The position numbers and the translations under genes are program-made. A model generated the notes under the pieces. That model did no database searches and was not told the origin of the DNA. It saw only the letters and a program-made list of their open reading frames with translations. From Ilex aquifolium (Eukaryota > Streptophyta > Magnoliopsida > Aquifoliales > Aquifoliaceae), in NCBI GenBank assembly GCA_951799425.1, contig OX637395.1, positions 8,300,951 to 8,364,950 on the forward strand: DNA of 64,000 nucleotides, given 5' to 3'. Below, in pieces: positions 1 to 12,090 of the stretch (the stretch's first letter is position 1; every line of letters begins with the position of its first letter).

Positions 1-216
1 CGATATGTCGTGGGTTTGAGTTTAGTAATTAGCCTCTCCAAAATGGGGGTAAGGCTATCTAATGTTTAGCTCTCCTAGACGTTGCTATGGGAACAAGTAA
101 GACATTTTTTTATTTGATGGATATTGAAGTTGACCTTGATTCATTACAAAACTGCTGCCATTTACCGGGTTGGTGCTAATTAACTATTATCGTAGTTCTA
201 TGGATATGAAAAACTT

Positions 217-248
<32 letters not shown>

Positions 249-605
249 GGGGGGGGTGGGGAGGGTGTGGAGGGACCAAGAATTACGTTTCAAATTACAT
301 GAAATTTTATATAGAAACTTGCCTCTTGGCAACATATTGCATTGTGGGTTACATCATAAACATAATTTAGATAACATTAATCTGATTGGGAGGGAGGGAG
401 TTGTTTTTCAAATTGAATAGAGGGAGTTGTTTTTCAAATTAAATGGAGTTTCTGAATAGAAGCCTGCAACGTGGCAACCTATAGTGTAAGAGGCTTACAT
501 TTTATACTGCATATGATGTTTACATTTATCTGCTTGAATTGTTGGACGTGGACTTCACACTGTTTTTTCTCTTGCTGTGATTGAAATAATTGCTTTACAT
601 TGCAG
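1..605 (+). other. Upstream intron sequence of the ZIP gene
   Basis: AT-rich DNA ending in a good splice acceptor (tttacattgcag, 594-605) directly before the ZIP exon, so at least its right part should be intron. It holds a poly-T then poly-G tract (about 232-262) and a near-tandem copy of a short 'gagggagttgtttttcaaatt' type word (about 397-445). I could not recognise an earlier exon here; the short reading frame through the homopolymer run is not credible as a gene. Confidence 0.5.
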
Positions 606-1419
606 TTCAGAGGACACTTCTGGCTTCATTGTTTCACTACTTTTTGGTCTTGGTCCATTGCTTGGTGGCATTGTTCTTGTTGCATTTGCTCTTGCTTTTC
701 ATCTTCAGCATGCGCTTCTAACTGGTGTGGCCTCTGGCATTGCCTTTGTCCTTGGTGCCTGGAGACCACTGCAGCTACTTCTGTCTTTGAAGATGGGTTT
801 TTTCCCCATTATGTTGCTTCTTGCAGTGGGATCTGCAGCTGTCCATATATCAACTTCCAGTGCTTTGAAGTTTGCAGGTCGCAAAAGGACTTCGGCGGAT
901 ACTTTATCCGCTGTGACAAGCTTGTCGGTTAGTGCCCTCACACTTCAGTCATTCTTGTCTTGTGTTGCGGTTGCCCTCCATGCCCTTGCCGAGGGGCTGG
1001 CATTAGGAGTGGCTGCACCTAAAGCTTATGGACTTGGTCGGCACATGGTACTTCCTGTTTCATTGCACGGACTGCCTCGGGGTGCTGCTGTGGCGAGCTG
1101 CATTTTTGGGGCAACTGACAGCTGGCATGCATCCCTCGTAGCAGCTGCAATGATTGGTTTTGTCGGCCCATTATCCGCCATAGGAGCAATACTTGGAGGA
1201 ATTGACTACAGTGGTCTGGACCATTTGATGGTGTTTGCATGTGGGGGATTACTGCCTTGTTTTACGAGCATTGTCAGGAGAGCAGTGAAGTTAGATAAAC
1301 GGAAGAGCATTTTTGGGCTCATTATGGGCGCGGGATTTGCCAGTATGTGCCTGACATGCACCAAGTTGGTTTGCTTGCACACATCTTATTGCAACTCTGC
1401 ACCTGAGGCTGTCCGATGA
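606..1419 (+). CDS. ZIP-family metal transporter, 3'-terminal exon (partial)
   Basis: C-terminal part, about 271 residues, of a multi-pass membrane transporter of the ZIP (ZRT/IRT-like) family, which moves zinc, iron or related divalent metals toward the cytoplasm. The translation is strongly hydrophobic with about seven membrane segments. It has the two ZIP signatures: HALAEGLALG in the TM4 position and HGLPRGAAVAS in the TM5 position, whose His and Glu residues form the metal path. The wording LPRGAAVASCIFGATDSWH and GGIDYSGLDH resembles the plant subgroup of Arabidopsis At3g08650 rather than IRT1-type proteins (from memory of the family). The exon starts after the acceptor at 601-605; the open frame upstream is intron read-through. 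The stop is at 1417-1419. The N-terminal part lies outside the window. No disabling change is seen. Family membership is well supported; metal specificity cannot be read from this piece. Confidence 0.85.
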
Positions 1420-2167
1420 TAATTTTAGAGGCCTCGCGTGTAGTCATGGAATTTTGGTTGCATTTCTGAATGCAATTGGAACAGCCGTGCTTTAGGCGTA
1501 CGAGTTGGTTCAAACACACTCTGATTATTGCAACTCAAGTATTGTATGACAGATCTTGAAAACTTGAGGATGAAGGGGAAAAATTTATGTGAGATATTAA
1601 CATACCATGCAAAGAGAGGGAAATCATCAAATTATTTGCACATTAGCTGTTTTGTTGAGTACAAGGGTGTTTCTTTACCTTTAACCAGGTGGTAAACCCT
1701 CTCATTCTATTCACTTTTTTTATGTAAAAATAGTCTGAATTTAAAAAAGCAAACTTGCTCTAAGGGTAGTATTATATTGAAACTTTGTTTTGCTGAATTG
1801 TAGTTTCATTTTACCTATCACAGTGACCCTCTAACCCTGGGGAAATTCATGGTTAAGTACAATATGCTGGTGTGATTATATTATTGAACTCTAATTGAAG
1901 TTTATGGAGTACATTTTTTTCTTTTACTTGTGTTGCCTTCAAGTGTTTAGTATTTGAGTAATACTGCACAACTCAAATGAAATTGGATGTCACAGTCTCA
2001 CAACCTAAGGGGTTAGATGGTCTCAGAGCAGGACTCACTGAGTTATAACCCAGCAGCTTCCTTGTTGGGCTACTCACAGTTATCCACCCGATCTATCCCA
2101 CCATATACTATTTTTTTTTTTTAGTAAAACGATTAGGGGTGTTTGGATCATTTTATGCGTAGCTTGA
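1420..2167. other. 3' UTR and intergenic DNA after the ZIP gene
   Basis: AT-rich sequence that should contain the ZIP 3' UTR. No further coding signal was seen. A poly-T run lies at about 2110-2122. The segmental duplication begins at about 2168. Confidence 0.5.
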
Positions 2168-3641
2168 TTAATTCTCTCTCCGGTCCGGTTAAATATAAGT
2201 CATTTATGTCAGAGTTAGGGTATTTATGAGGGATAAATTTCTCATGATTTAACCCGAAAAAATTGCTAAAATTCGAATTCATGACGTTTATATTTACAGC
2301 TTATCTCTTTTACTTTACCCTTAAGGGTTCATCATATACTGTTTTCAATCGAGTTCATATTGACATAGTTGGAATATATTAGGATGTATCACAAAAATTA
2401 TAAATTGACTCAAAAAATCATATTTAAAACTTTAAAATTTTAACCTGACCCAAAAAATTATAAATAAATTACAAAATTTATATTAAAATTCATAAAAATT
2501 ATAAATTTTAAAGTTACAATATAGATAAAAAAAATTTGGTACCACAGTTTTGTCCTTATAATAAAGCCACTACTCACCAGACAGGACACACGTGAAAGAA
2601 TCAAATCCAAATATTTTTTTGGACCCCAGCAATAATGTTTTATCTTTAATAATGGAAAGTTAATGCCTTTGTTCTTTTATACTCATTAAACATTGATGAG
2701 TCCAAATTTAATAACTAAATGGGACATGTAATCAATTGGATGAGTAAGAACTGATAACTCACTTTTAGTATCATGCAAAACTATTATTTTAGAGAATAAT
2801 TTGTCCAAGGTTATTATATTATATTATAATGAAGGAATAAGATGATCACGATATTATCATAAATTAATTTTTATGATGGTAAGAGCCAATTTTTGAATTT
2901 TACAGTTCAAACTACTGCGGTCTTATATGAAAGTAATTTTAATAGGTTATGTATAGCTATAAATTTAATCTTTGAATCAAAATTTTTAATTATGCCATTA
3001 TTTGGCTCCCCTCGGGATAGAATCTTGATTTCGTTCCTATTGTGACAAAGTTAGTGTTGTTTGCTATTGACAAAGTTTTCATTACTATAGTGAAATATGA
3101 TATCGACCAATAATTTTTAAGTACCATAGTCAGATCTATTAAGTGTAATTGATAGTTGGTTCTAATAATAAACGGGTGATGTTAATAAAATCTAAAAATT
3201 TGAATTATTATTTTTATTTAATGATTTGATAATTAATATTTATCTAATATTATAGTTAAAATATTGAATTTTAAATTTATAAAAACACAAAGCTCTAGAT
3301 TGATTTACGTTTTATGATCTAATGGAACAAAATTCATCATAATTTTTTTTTTAGCTCAAAAACTTCATCTTTTCTGTAGGACTGCCGATGTTAGACAACT
3401 TCACTAATCCATACAAACTTCTCTTTAATTTTCTCTTTATTCACTTTAATTTTAAATTATGTAGTTAAAGAAAAAAAAGGCAATAATAAATTATTATTTA
3501 AAATATAAATGTGACATAATCAATACTCAATTTTTTATTACAAATTGTTCTCAAGCACAGGGTGATTACTGATTATTAGTGGTTCAATAGTTTGCATATG
3601 CAATTATTACACTTATTGGATGTGGTGGTGATTATTAATAA

Positions 3642-3814
3642 AGTAATGTTATGTAACTCAAATCTGCAACCCAAATTTACATCCCAAATGAAGGAGGACC
3701 ATTAGATCAGTGGGTCCCATTTAAAAAAGTTGATGGGACCCACTCATCCAATTGTCTCCCTTTATTTGAAATGTAAATTTGAGTTACAAATTTGAGATAC
3801 ATAGTATTTTCCTC
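3642..3814. mobile_element. 173-bp MITE with 8-bp target duplication
   Basis: Short non-coding element with imperfect terminal inverted repeats (starts AGTAATGTTATGTAACTC; the right end read in reverse is similar). It is flanked by perfect 8-bp repeats ATTAATAA at 3634-3641 and 3815-3822. The partner copy at about 27520-27545 has the uninterrupted site with a single ATTAATAA, so this insertion came after the segmental duplication. Its inner part holds a GTGGGTCCCAT/ATGGGACCCAC inverted word pair. A diverged relative lies near 54195-54335. Confidence 0.8.
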
Positions 3815-3881
3815 ATTAATAATTATTAAAATAACGAATATTTGGGTTGTGAGAATCTTGTGTTAATTTTATTGTGAGACC

Positions 3882-4069
3882 TGTTAAAGAATCAAGAAAA
3901 ATACAAGAAAGAAGAGGAGGAAGAAGATGCTAGGGTTTCATTGATACTGCATAATTCTCTTGAATACAATAAAATAGTTTAACCTAAATACATAGAGACT
4001 ATATATAGTCTAAACAAATAAAAGACTATTCTACCCTTAATACATAAAATAATCCTATATTTCTTAACA
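3882..4069 (-). repeat. 3' LTR of the Copia element
   Basis: 188 bp, TGTTAA...TTAACA, same length as the LTR at 8453-8640 and about 96% identical by eye. It lies next to the polypurine tract. Confidence 0.95.
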
Positions 4070-4081
4070 TCTCCCCTCAAA
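4070..4081 (-). other. Polypurine tract of the Copia element
   Basis: On the minus strand this reads TTTGAGGGGAGA directly before the 3' LTR, the expected place for the plus-strand DNA synthesis primer. Confidence 0.8.
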
Positions 4082-4082
4082 C

Positions 4083-7000
4083 TCACGATGCGGCAGCTAC
4101 AAGCATCGAGAGTTTGCCAACTAGAAAACGAAAACGGGAAATAGAATGCGACTTGGTAAAGAAATCTGCAATCTGCAAAGAAGAAGAAACAAATGGCAAA
4201 GTAATGGTGCCATGCTTGAGATGATGACGAGTAAGGTGACAATCGATCTCAATGTGCTTAGTTCGTTCATGAAAAACCGAGTTGTGAGCAATCTGAATAG
4301 AACTCTGGTTGTCACAATACATTGGAGTGGGATGAGAAATGGAAACTCCCATATCTGCAAGTAACCAACGTAACCAAACAATCTCTTTGGTAGTAGATGC
4401 CATAGCACGATATTCTGCTTCGGTTGAAGATTGAGAAACAATAGATTGTTTCTTGCTCTTCCAGGAAATAAGAGAATCACCCAAAAAGATACAGAAACCA
4501 GTAACAGACTTGCGATCTGTGGGATCACTGCCATGATCAGCATCAGAGTATGCACGCAGCTCCAAGGAAGAGGTGGATGGAAGTAAAAGACTCTGAAAGA
4601 CTGTACCCCGAAGATACCGCAAAATACGAAGAACAGCTGCCCAATGAACTGTAGTAGGAGAAGCAACAAACTGACTAACAACATGAACAACATATGCAAT
4701 ATCTGGACGAGTAATAGTGAGATATACCAAACTCCCAACAATAGTACGGTATAAAGTAGGATCTGGCAAAAGTAAACCATCAGAAGAAGAATACTTTGCG
4801 TTAACCTCAATGGGAGTATCTGCAGTCTTATTATCAGTAAGTCTAGCCCGCTCAAGAATATTTGCAACATATTTCGACTGAGAAAGAAGATAACCTCTGG
4901 GTGAGTGGACTACCTCAATACCCAAGAAATATCGTAGAGAACCCAAATCCTTCATTTCAAACTGTCTAGCTAACTCTGTCTTCAAAACTGAAATCCCATC
5001 AATATCATCACCAGTAATAATCATGTCATCAACATATAAAGACAGAATGATACGACCTGCATCAGTGCACTTAACAAAAAGAGCAGAATCATGACTACTA
5101 GAAGCAAATCCAAGAGAAGAGATCACAACAGAAAATTTCTCAAACCAAGCACGAGGTGCTTGTTTGAGACCATATAATGCTTTCTTGAGCTTGCAAACAT
5201 ACCCATAATCATGTGAAACACCAGGAGGGGGAGCCATATAAACTTCTTCTTGAAGATCTCCATTCAAGAAGGCATTTTTAACATCAAGTTGAGAGATATG
5301 CCACTGATGAACCGAAGCAACTGCAATAAGAGTACGAATAGTAGTCATTTTTGCAACAGGAGCAAATGTCTCCTCATAATCCATACCATACTGTTGAGAG
5401 TACCCTTTTGCAACCAACCTAGCTTTGTATCGCTCAACAGATCCATCAGAATTAGTCTTGATCTTATACACCCAACGACAGCCAACAACACTCTTACCAG
5501 GAGGTAGAGGAACCAAATCCCAAGTACCTGTCTTATGCAAAGCAGAAAGTTCCTCATCCATAGCTTGCTGCCAAAGAGGATCAAGAATTGCCTCTTTATA
5601 GGAAAAGGGCTCAGAGAGACAATGAATAGAAGCTAAAAATGAAGTAAAAGATGAAGAATAACAAGAATAAGTAAAATCTGGTAACTTTGTGGACTTACGA
5701 ATGCGTGTAAATTGACGTAGAGGTGGATCCACAATTTCAGACGGAGCTTGAGGGACCATAGAAGAAGAGGGAGCTTCAGGTGTGCTAGAGAGTAGAGTGT
5801 CAGTACCTGCAGAATGATCAGAAAAAGGATCTATACGAATAAGATCAGATCTAGTGAAGGTATGAGTAGTGGATGGAATAGAAAATAATGGTATATGCTC
5901 GAGAAAAACAACATGGCGAGACACATAAAGTTTCTGAGTTATTGGATCAAAACAACGATACCCCTTTTTACCTTCACCATAACCAAGAAAAACACAAATA
6001 GCAGATCGAGAGGACAGCTTGTTGCGTTCTACATGAGGACGAAGAACGAAACAAGTACAACCAAAAACTCTAAAAGAAGAATAATCAGGGGCATACCCAT
6101 ACAACTTTTCGAAAAAAGAAACACCTGAAATATGAGAAGATGGAATTGTATTAATCAAAGCTACAGCAGTAAGAACAGCTTCACCCCAAAACACACTAGG
6201 AACAACAGCAGACAACAAGAGAGAACGAGCAGTTTCAACAATGTGCCTATGTTTTCTTTCAGCAACACCATTTTGCTCAGGAGTATCTGTACACGAAGTT
6301 TGGTAAACAGTTCCATCTAAGGCAAGCAACTCACAAAATTCATTAGAAGTGTATTCCCCACCCAAATCACACCTAAAACATTTGATAACAACAGAATGTT
6401 GAGTTTTGACAAGAGCTCGAAAGGCTGTATATATCCCAAAGAATTCAGAACGATGTTTCATTAAATAAATCCAACAATAACGAGTATGATCATCAATAAA
6501 AGAAACATAATATCGAGACCCTCCTTTTGTAGCAACAGGAGAAGGTCCCCATACATCAGAATGAATCAAATCAAATGGAGAAGAAGAAACGGAAATACTT
6601 CGATTAAAAGGTAAAGCAGAAAATTTTGCCAGTTTACATCCACTACAATCAGAAATATCACAAGCTTGCAAATTTCCTAAGGCCCCTGTGGATGCCAAAA
6701 ATCTCAAACGAGAAGACGAAACATGACCTAGACGAGAATGCCATAAATAAAAACTAGAAGAAGAAGAACTTAAACGAAAAGAAGATAAATCAACACTAGG
6801 AGCAGCAGCAGCAGCAGCAGCAGCAGTAGCAACTGGCACTTTTAACTCATCCAAAATATATAGTCCCCCCTTCCTACGGCCTGTCCCAATCAGCTTCTGA
6901 GACTGCAGATCCTGCACATAACAAGAAGAAGAGGAAAAGGTGACTAAATTACCAGAATCACATAACTGACCAACAGAAGCAAGATTTAATGTGAGTTTCG

Positions 7001-8303
7001 GAATATGATAAACATTAGGGAGAGACAAGTGCGATGTGACAACAGAACCAACACCTGCTAAAGGCATATGAGTTCCATCAGCAGTCATAACAAGAATAGA
7101 AGAGGAAGGCATAACAGAAGCAAAAGATGAAGAATCTGGAGACATATGATGTGAAGCACCAGAATCCAAGACCCATACAGAATGTGACATACCTGAAGAA
7201 CTATGAGGCAACTGACCTACGGAAGAGGAAGCAGACATAGCTTGTGGTTGTAAGGAGAGAAACTTCTGAAATTGCTCAGCCAAAGTACTAGGATCGATGA
7301 AAGGATCTGATGAAACTACTGCTACAGTATTAGACTGTGGTGGTCTGTAACCCTGAGGTGGTCTATGAGCATTAGATTGTGACTGGTTGTCAGGCTTCCA
7401 AGCTTGAGATTGCTGCTGCGATTGATTCTGCTGTCTCAACTTCTTAGGACATTGAGCCTTCCAATGACCTTTTTGCTTACAGAAACTGCACTCGTCGAAG
7501 GCAACCCTTGTGTAAGGCTTATTCTGATTATTAGAGAATGGCTTAGAAGGTACTGCTAACACAGAAGGATTAGAAGTAGAAAGAATTCCCTTTTCAGAAT
7601 AAGACTTAAGACGTATTTCTTCAGCCAATAACTCACTGACAACTGAGTCAACAGAAGGAAGTGGAGAACGATGCAAAATTGAACCTCTAAGTCCTTCAAA
7701 ATCACTGCGAAGTGCCGTTAAAAACTATACCAATCGTTGCTGCTCTCTACGATCAATATAGGCACCACATGCCTTTAATTCTGTCGATTCTGTAAGAGCC
7801 AATTGATCCCAAAGATCTGTCATAGCAGAATAAAACTCCTGAATACTCATATTCTGCTGCTGAAGAGCTCGTATGTCATTCTCCAATTGATACTGCTTTG
7901 CAAAATTTGATTGAGTGAATAACCTTTGCAGATGATCCCAAACCTCCTTTGCTGTCTCATACTTCGCCAACTGTGTACCAATAGAATGCTCAACAGAATT
8001 GTTAATCCAAGTAATAATTTTCGCATTGTTTGCTTCCCAGGTATCTATCAAATCAGCATAACCATCATCAGTGTTCTTAGGTTTCACAGAGGTTCCACTA
8101 ACATATCCCCATATCTTTTTACCCTTCAGAAAATTTCTCATCACATAACTCCAATACGAATAGTTCTTTCCATCCAACCTCACACTCACAGACTGAAGTG
8201 AGTCATCTCTTTCAGTAGCAATAATTAAACAACGAATAAAAACAGATCGCAAAACCAGATCGTAAAACAGATCGCAAAACCAGATCGAAATACCAGTGTA
8301 CAA
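4083..8303 (-). pseudogene. Copia gag-pol polyprotein with an in-frame stop
   Basis: One reading frame split by a TAG at 7725-7727. The upstream piece (8303-7728) is Copia gag. It has no ATG where family members usually start: the codon before ATERDDS is ATT, so the initiator may be lost. The downstream piece (7676-4083, 1197 codons from its first Met) has, by residue: a CCHC zinc knuckle at 63-76, protease DSGA at 171-174, a pre-integrase LWHSRLGH at 311-318, and integrase D374, D437 and E473. These are followed by RT with YVDD and a RNase H with SDADHGSDPTDRKS and STEAEYRA. An alanine run from a GCA/GCT microsatellite sits at about 284-292. Apart from the stop and the missing ATG the protein is full length, so the copy is lightly damaged. 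It could still be moved in trans. Confidence 0.9.
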
Positions 8304-8440
8304 TCACAAAATACCAGATTGCAAAAACGAAACGAAGTACCTTCTTAAAAAAAACAGGTCGTCTGAAACGAAGTACCTCCAAACGGCTGTCTGAAAAAAA
8401 AAAGCTGTGTTTGAGATTAAGCCTCGTCCCATGGAACTTA

Positions 8441-8452
8441 GCTCTGATACCA
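8441..8452 (-). other. Primer binding site of the Copia element
   Basis: On the minus strand TGGTATCAGAGC, directly next to the 5' LTR. This is the usual plant PBS complementary to initiator methionine tRNA. Confidence 0.92.
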
Positions 8453-8640
8453 TGTTAAAAAATCAAGAAAAATACAAGAAAGAAGAGGAGGAAGAAGAGA
8501 CTAGGATTTCATTGATACTGCATAATTCTCTTGAATACAAGAAAGTAGTTTAACCTAAATACATAGAGATTATATATAGTCTAAACAAATAAAAGACTAT
8601 TCTACCCTTAATACATAAAATAATCCTATATTTCTTAACA
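8453..8640 (-). repeat. 5' LTR of the Copia element
   Basis: 188-bp partner of 3882-4069, bordered outside by the AGACC target duplication and inside by the PBS. Confidence 0.95.
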
Positions 8641-9372
8641 AGACCATGATGGAAGGTGATGGAAGGTAGTCTGACTTCTAAGAATACAGGAGGAAATACC
8701 GGAGGAAGTGGGTCGAGTCATTTAGTTGCTCTTGCAAACAACTCGTCTCCAAATTAGTCTCGAGAAGTTAGATGGGTATTTGACTGGAGATACTAATAAG
8801 CCTAGTGAGACTAGTACTACCTTAAAGCAGTGGACATCTGACATTGCTTTGGTTATTTATTGGTTGCTTAATTCCATGCAACCATTTAGTAGTTTAATGA
8901 TTTACTTTATTCTGTTGTACCTTAACTATATAAGGGTCTTTATTGTGTAGCTTTAGGGGTTAGGATTTTACAGACTAATGTTACAATACTAGAATTTCTC
9001 TCTTTTCTTTCCTCTTCTTGAGTCAAAGTTTACATGATATTAGAAAAAGCACCACGTCACGAGTTTGAGTCACGGAAGGGACGACCTATAGGCTGGATGA
9101 AAATGTTTTAGTGTTATATATGGGCATAGGTTATTGAGAATTATAGACTTGTTAAGTCTAATGATATTTTCTTTCATTCTCTTCTCTACTCTCTCTTTTC
9201 TTATATTTGTTGATCAACTTTTACCACCCAATCATCTACTGGTGACCACCACAAGCCAACAACCCAGTTTTACTGTGGCAAACGAGCGGCCAACCCAATC
9301 ATCCACATCTCAACACCAACATACCAACATACACTCACACCATCCACGAAGAAGCATCAACACAATCACCAC
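8641..9372 (+). pseudogene. Older Copia-type gag fragment and possible LTR/PBS relic
   Basis: Interrupted by the younger Copia insertion; the missing start lies just left of 3882. Frame-shifted pieces read like the N-terminus of a Copia gag: a Gly/Ser/Asn-rich stretch, then LDGYLTGDT and a TLKQWTSDIALVIYWLLNSM type segment at about 8768-8875. At about 9030-9045 the words 'tttacatgatattag' look like a decayed LTR end plus TGGTATCAG-type PBS. The partner copy B has neither piece: the flanks join near 27515. So this is an insertion in A or a clean loss in B. No intact frame remains. Confidence 0.55.
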
Positions 9373-9374
9373 TT

Positions 9375-10150
9375 GGACTTAATGATAGTGTCCTTTGTCC
9401 TTAGTAGATTGCCAACCAATTTTAGTGAGTCCAAGTTTCTCAATCGTGTAAAGTCATCATTTATTTCGTAATTTTTTCCACTATTATTGTTATTAACGAG
9501 AGTAATTGTAATTACCTTCTAATCTACTATCTTTGTCCACAATTCTTGTAATTTTGCCCTCAATAGTGGTATATATACCTTTAATTATGGTCACTCATTC
9601 TAAATTATGATAACTCTTCCCACAAATCTTATAATTGCTACTCTAACCGTTGTAAATTCACATTCTTAAGTACACAGTTGCTGTAAATTTACCCACTTTG
9701 TTTGTAAATACACTAGGAGCTTTGTAATTTTTCTGTTGTAAATTTTACAAAGTTGTTGCAACACCATTAGCTTTGTAACTTTTTCCACTTCGTTGTAAAC
9801 TTACCACTTCTATTGAAAATATACTATTAACTTTGTAATTGTCCTCACTACTGTGGTAAATTTTTCACTATTGTTGTAAATAACCCATTAACTTTGCAAT
9901 TGTTCTTACTAATGTTGTAAATTTTTCACTAACGTTGTAAATATATCATTAACTTTGTAATTGTTTCCGCTACTGTTGTAAATTTTCTTCTAATGTTATA
10001 ATTTTGGACAATGTAAAGAGGCAACCGGTGAAGCCGGTTGCCTTGCCTTGCCTTTGCTTTACACGTGGCAAATTTTGCACCATTCTGACACCTTCTTGAA
10101 TTCTTTTGCAGCCAACATCTTTTCAGTATGATACCGAAAATGTTGTTAGT
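9375..10150. repeat. TTGTAA-rich imperfect tandem repeat with strong hairpin
   Basis: About ten degenerate units built on 'ctttgtaatt...ctactgttgtaaattttt', roughly 60-70 bp each. They end in the perfect inverted repeat GGCAACCGG-TGAAG-CCGGTTGCC (10020-10042). The inverted copy lies at about 26750-27510, where the hairpin has mismatches. No coding potential. It looks like a non-autonomous transposon body, but I could not place its ends. Confidence 0.6.
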
Positions 10151-10589
10151 TGTACCATAGCCGGCTCCATTAAGAAGACTCAAATGCTATGTTCAATCCC
10201 AAAAAACCACCCATTTTATAATAAGCTCGTAAAATTACCAGAACAAAAAGCAAGGTGGAATAAGATAATTGAACTTTGGAAAATTATTAATTTAAATCCT
10301 TGAAAAGATACAAAGCGAACAAGATTTTCCATTGGTGTATACACCAGTCATTGTTTTGAACCATAGCAAGATAGGCAATTAAATAGAAAATTCAACCATA
10401 AAAGTTATAAATAATTCCTAAATTTTATAAATAATTTTTAAAAATTATAAATAATCCTTAAATTTCGTAAAAATTAAAATTACAAAACTTGTAATGGTAG
10501 TACATTAATACCGTAAAAGTTTTTTTTAGTACCGTATACTTCTCCTACACAACAAAAAATTTTCAAGTTTCCTCAAAAATCACACATGA

Positions 10590-11948
10590 AAGTAGAGTTG
10601 TTCAAATTTTCAATTACCTGAAAATTCCGATCTTATCCTACCCTACCCGACCTTATTGATCAGCTATCCAAAAGAATTGGGTATGCCAATGGAAGATCTT
10701 TTAGTATTCCGTAATTAATCCGTAAAAAATTATATACATATTAATCCGTAAAAATTAAAATTCAAAAATCTAGAAACCTTAACATTTTATTGATGTTTAT
10801 GGTTTTTATTTTTTATTTTTTAATACATTGATATTTATGGCTTTTTTGCATGGTGAATCATTGACCATTGAGACCTCCCAAAAGCGAGTAAGACGCGGGC
10901 AGAGATGCATAGATGATGCAGGTCAAAACGCAAGCTCTTGAAAGACAGAGAAGATTGTGGCGACTCAGAAGAACAAGTTTGCACGTTGTGTTTACAAAAT
11001 TGATGGATCAAAATCAAGGGTGTTAAACCCGATCTTGGCCATGACCAAATTTGAAGAGTTTGGTTCAAGGGAGACTGTTAGAATTTGACTCAAACTCTCT
11101 AATTGTTATGAATGATAGTTTGTTAGGCAATCAATATGATAATCCTATATGAAATCTATATAATAAATCATATGGGAAGTTGAATTTTATCTCTTACATA
11201 TTTTTTCTCCCCAATTCCATCACATCACCCATTTTATCACATACTCAATCATTTAATATTTAATTAATTTATAATTTAACATAATTTTTATTTCAGATAT
11301 TATCTATATACGATCGTATACACATGTTGAGAAAATTTTGTCAAATTACGTATTTTGAGAAAATTTTATCGATATTTTTAAGAAAATAATGGGTAAAAAT
11401 AAATTTTAAATGATGTAATCAAATAAATGATGGAACAAAAATTATTATTTAATATATTGAGATCAATTTTTTGGCCGCTCGAATTTTATGTTTCTTCGTG
11501 CCTTTAGGCATGAGATATGACTAGTAGGATCATATTGTAAGAGTTTTAATATACCATGAATACGTATATTAGACATGTGATAGGAAACACAAAGATCAAG
11601 TTGTATCTGACTGATTACAGTATTTTATCCCTATAAATAGGGTTGAGTATTATGTAATCAGTTACCAAATGAGTATTATGTAATCAGTTACTAAATGACA
11701 AGTTTTTCAATCAATAATACATTGATGTAAGTTTTTTGGTCCGTGGATGTAAGTACGGTATACTAAAGTAGGTATGTTGTATTGAACCAAATTATATCTT
11801 TGTATAATATTTTTATTGTTTTCCTATCTTTAAATTCCTATCTTCCAACAAGTATTATTTATGTTAATCATCTTCTGTGCAAAACCAACTGTGTTAGTTA
11901 ATTGGTGCAAGTTATTTAATTAAATTGTTAAAATAATCTAAAAATTAA
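10590..11948 (+). mobile_element. Decayed hAT-like element interrupted by an LTR-type insertion
   Basis: The left part (10590-10840) begins 'gagttgttcaaattttc' and matches the start of the complete copy at 32287-32848, including the 'ctaccctacccgac' and 'ccaaaaatctagaaacc' words. The last part (11885-11948) matches the middle, 'gtgttagttaattggtgcaagtt'. Between them lies an LTR-type insertion (10847-11881). The right half of the hAT unit is gone, cut where copy A joins a truncated MITE at 11949. Confidence 0.65.
10847..11881 (+). mobile_element. Copia-type LTR remnant (single unit) with internal insertion
   Basis: Contains a polypurine-like 'caagggagac' then TGTTAGAA (11076) and ends TTCCAACA (11850), typical Copia LTR ends. 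The matching LTRs in copy B are 379 bp. Here the LTR is 775 bp because about 390 bp of unrelated AT-rich DNA sits at roughly 11140-11520. There is also a 28-bp tandem duplication at about 11645-11700. Copy B carries two such units. A single unit is what recombination between the two would leave, unless B gained the second by duplication. Confidence 0.6.
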
Positions 11949-12090
11949 TAATGATGTGGCTTCATAGGAATCATTGGATCAACACCAAGTTCCAATGTTT
12001 GATGGGGTCTATAATGAATCCAAAGGTCATAATGAATTATGTCAACAAATTAAGTCCCAATAACATTGATATAAAAATAATGAATTTTAA
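11949..12090 (-). mobile_element. Truncated MITE, pre-dates the duplication
   Basis: Inverted counterpart of the MITE at 21676-21843. It keeps one end (CCCAATAACATTG) plus its target repeat TAAAAATAA, but the other end is cut off at 11949, where it abuts the hAT fragment. This marks a deletion breakpoint in copy A. Confidence 0.65.

Larger units (their letters stand above)
3882..8640 (-). mobile_element. Ty1/Copia LTR retrotransposon, full structure, inactive
   Basis: 4759-bp element on the minus strand with two 188-bp LTRs (3882-4069 and 8453-8640) and a perfect 5-bp target duplication AGACC (3877-3881 and 8641-8645). The LTRs start TGTTAA and end TTAACA. They differ at about eight positions, so the insertion is not very recent. 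The domain order protease, integrase, RT, RNase H defines Copia. The polyprotein has an in-frame stop in gag. It is nested in an older Copia gag fragment, which resumes at 8641. Confidence 0.95.

Noticed and set aside
170..370. Open frame of 66 codons
   Set aside because: Runs through poly-T/poly-G; no domain; lies in intron.
9375..10010. CRISPR-like array
   Set aside because: Units are degenerate and without unique spacers; eukaryotic non-coding repeat.
10020..10042. Helitron 3' end
   Set aside because: There is a hairpin but no CTRR end at the right distance on either strand.
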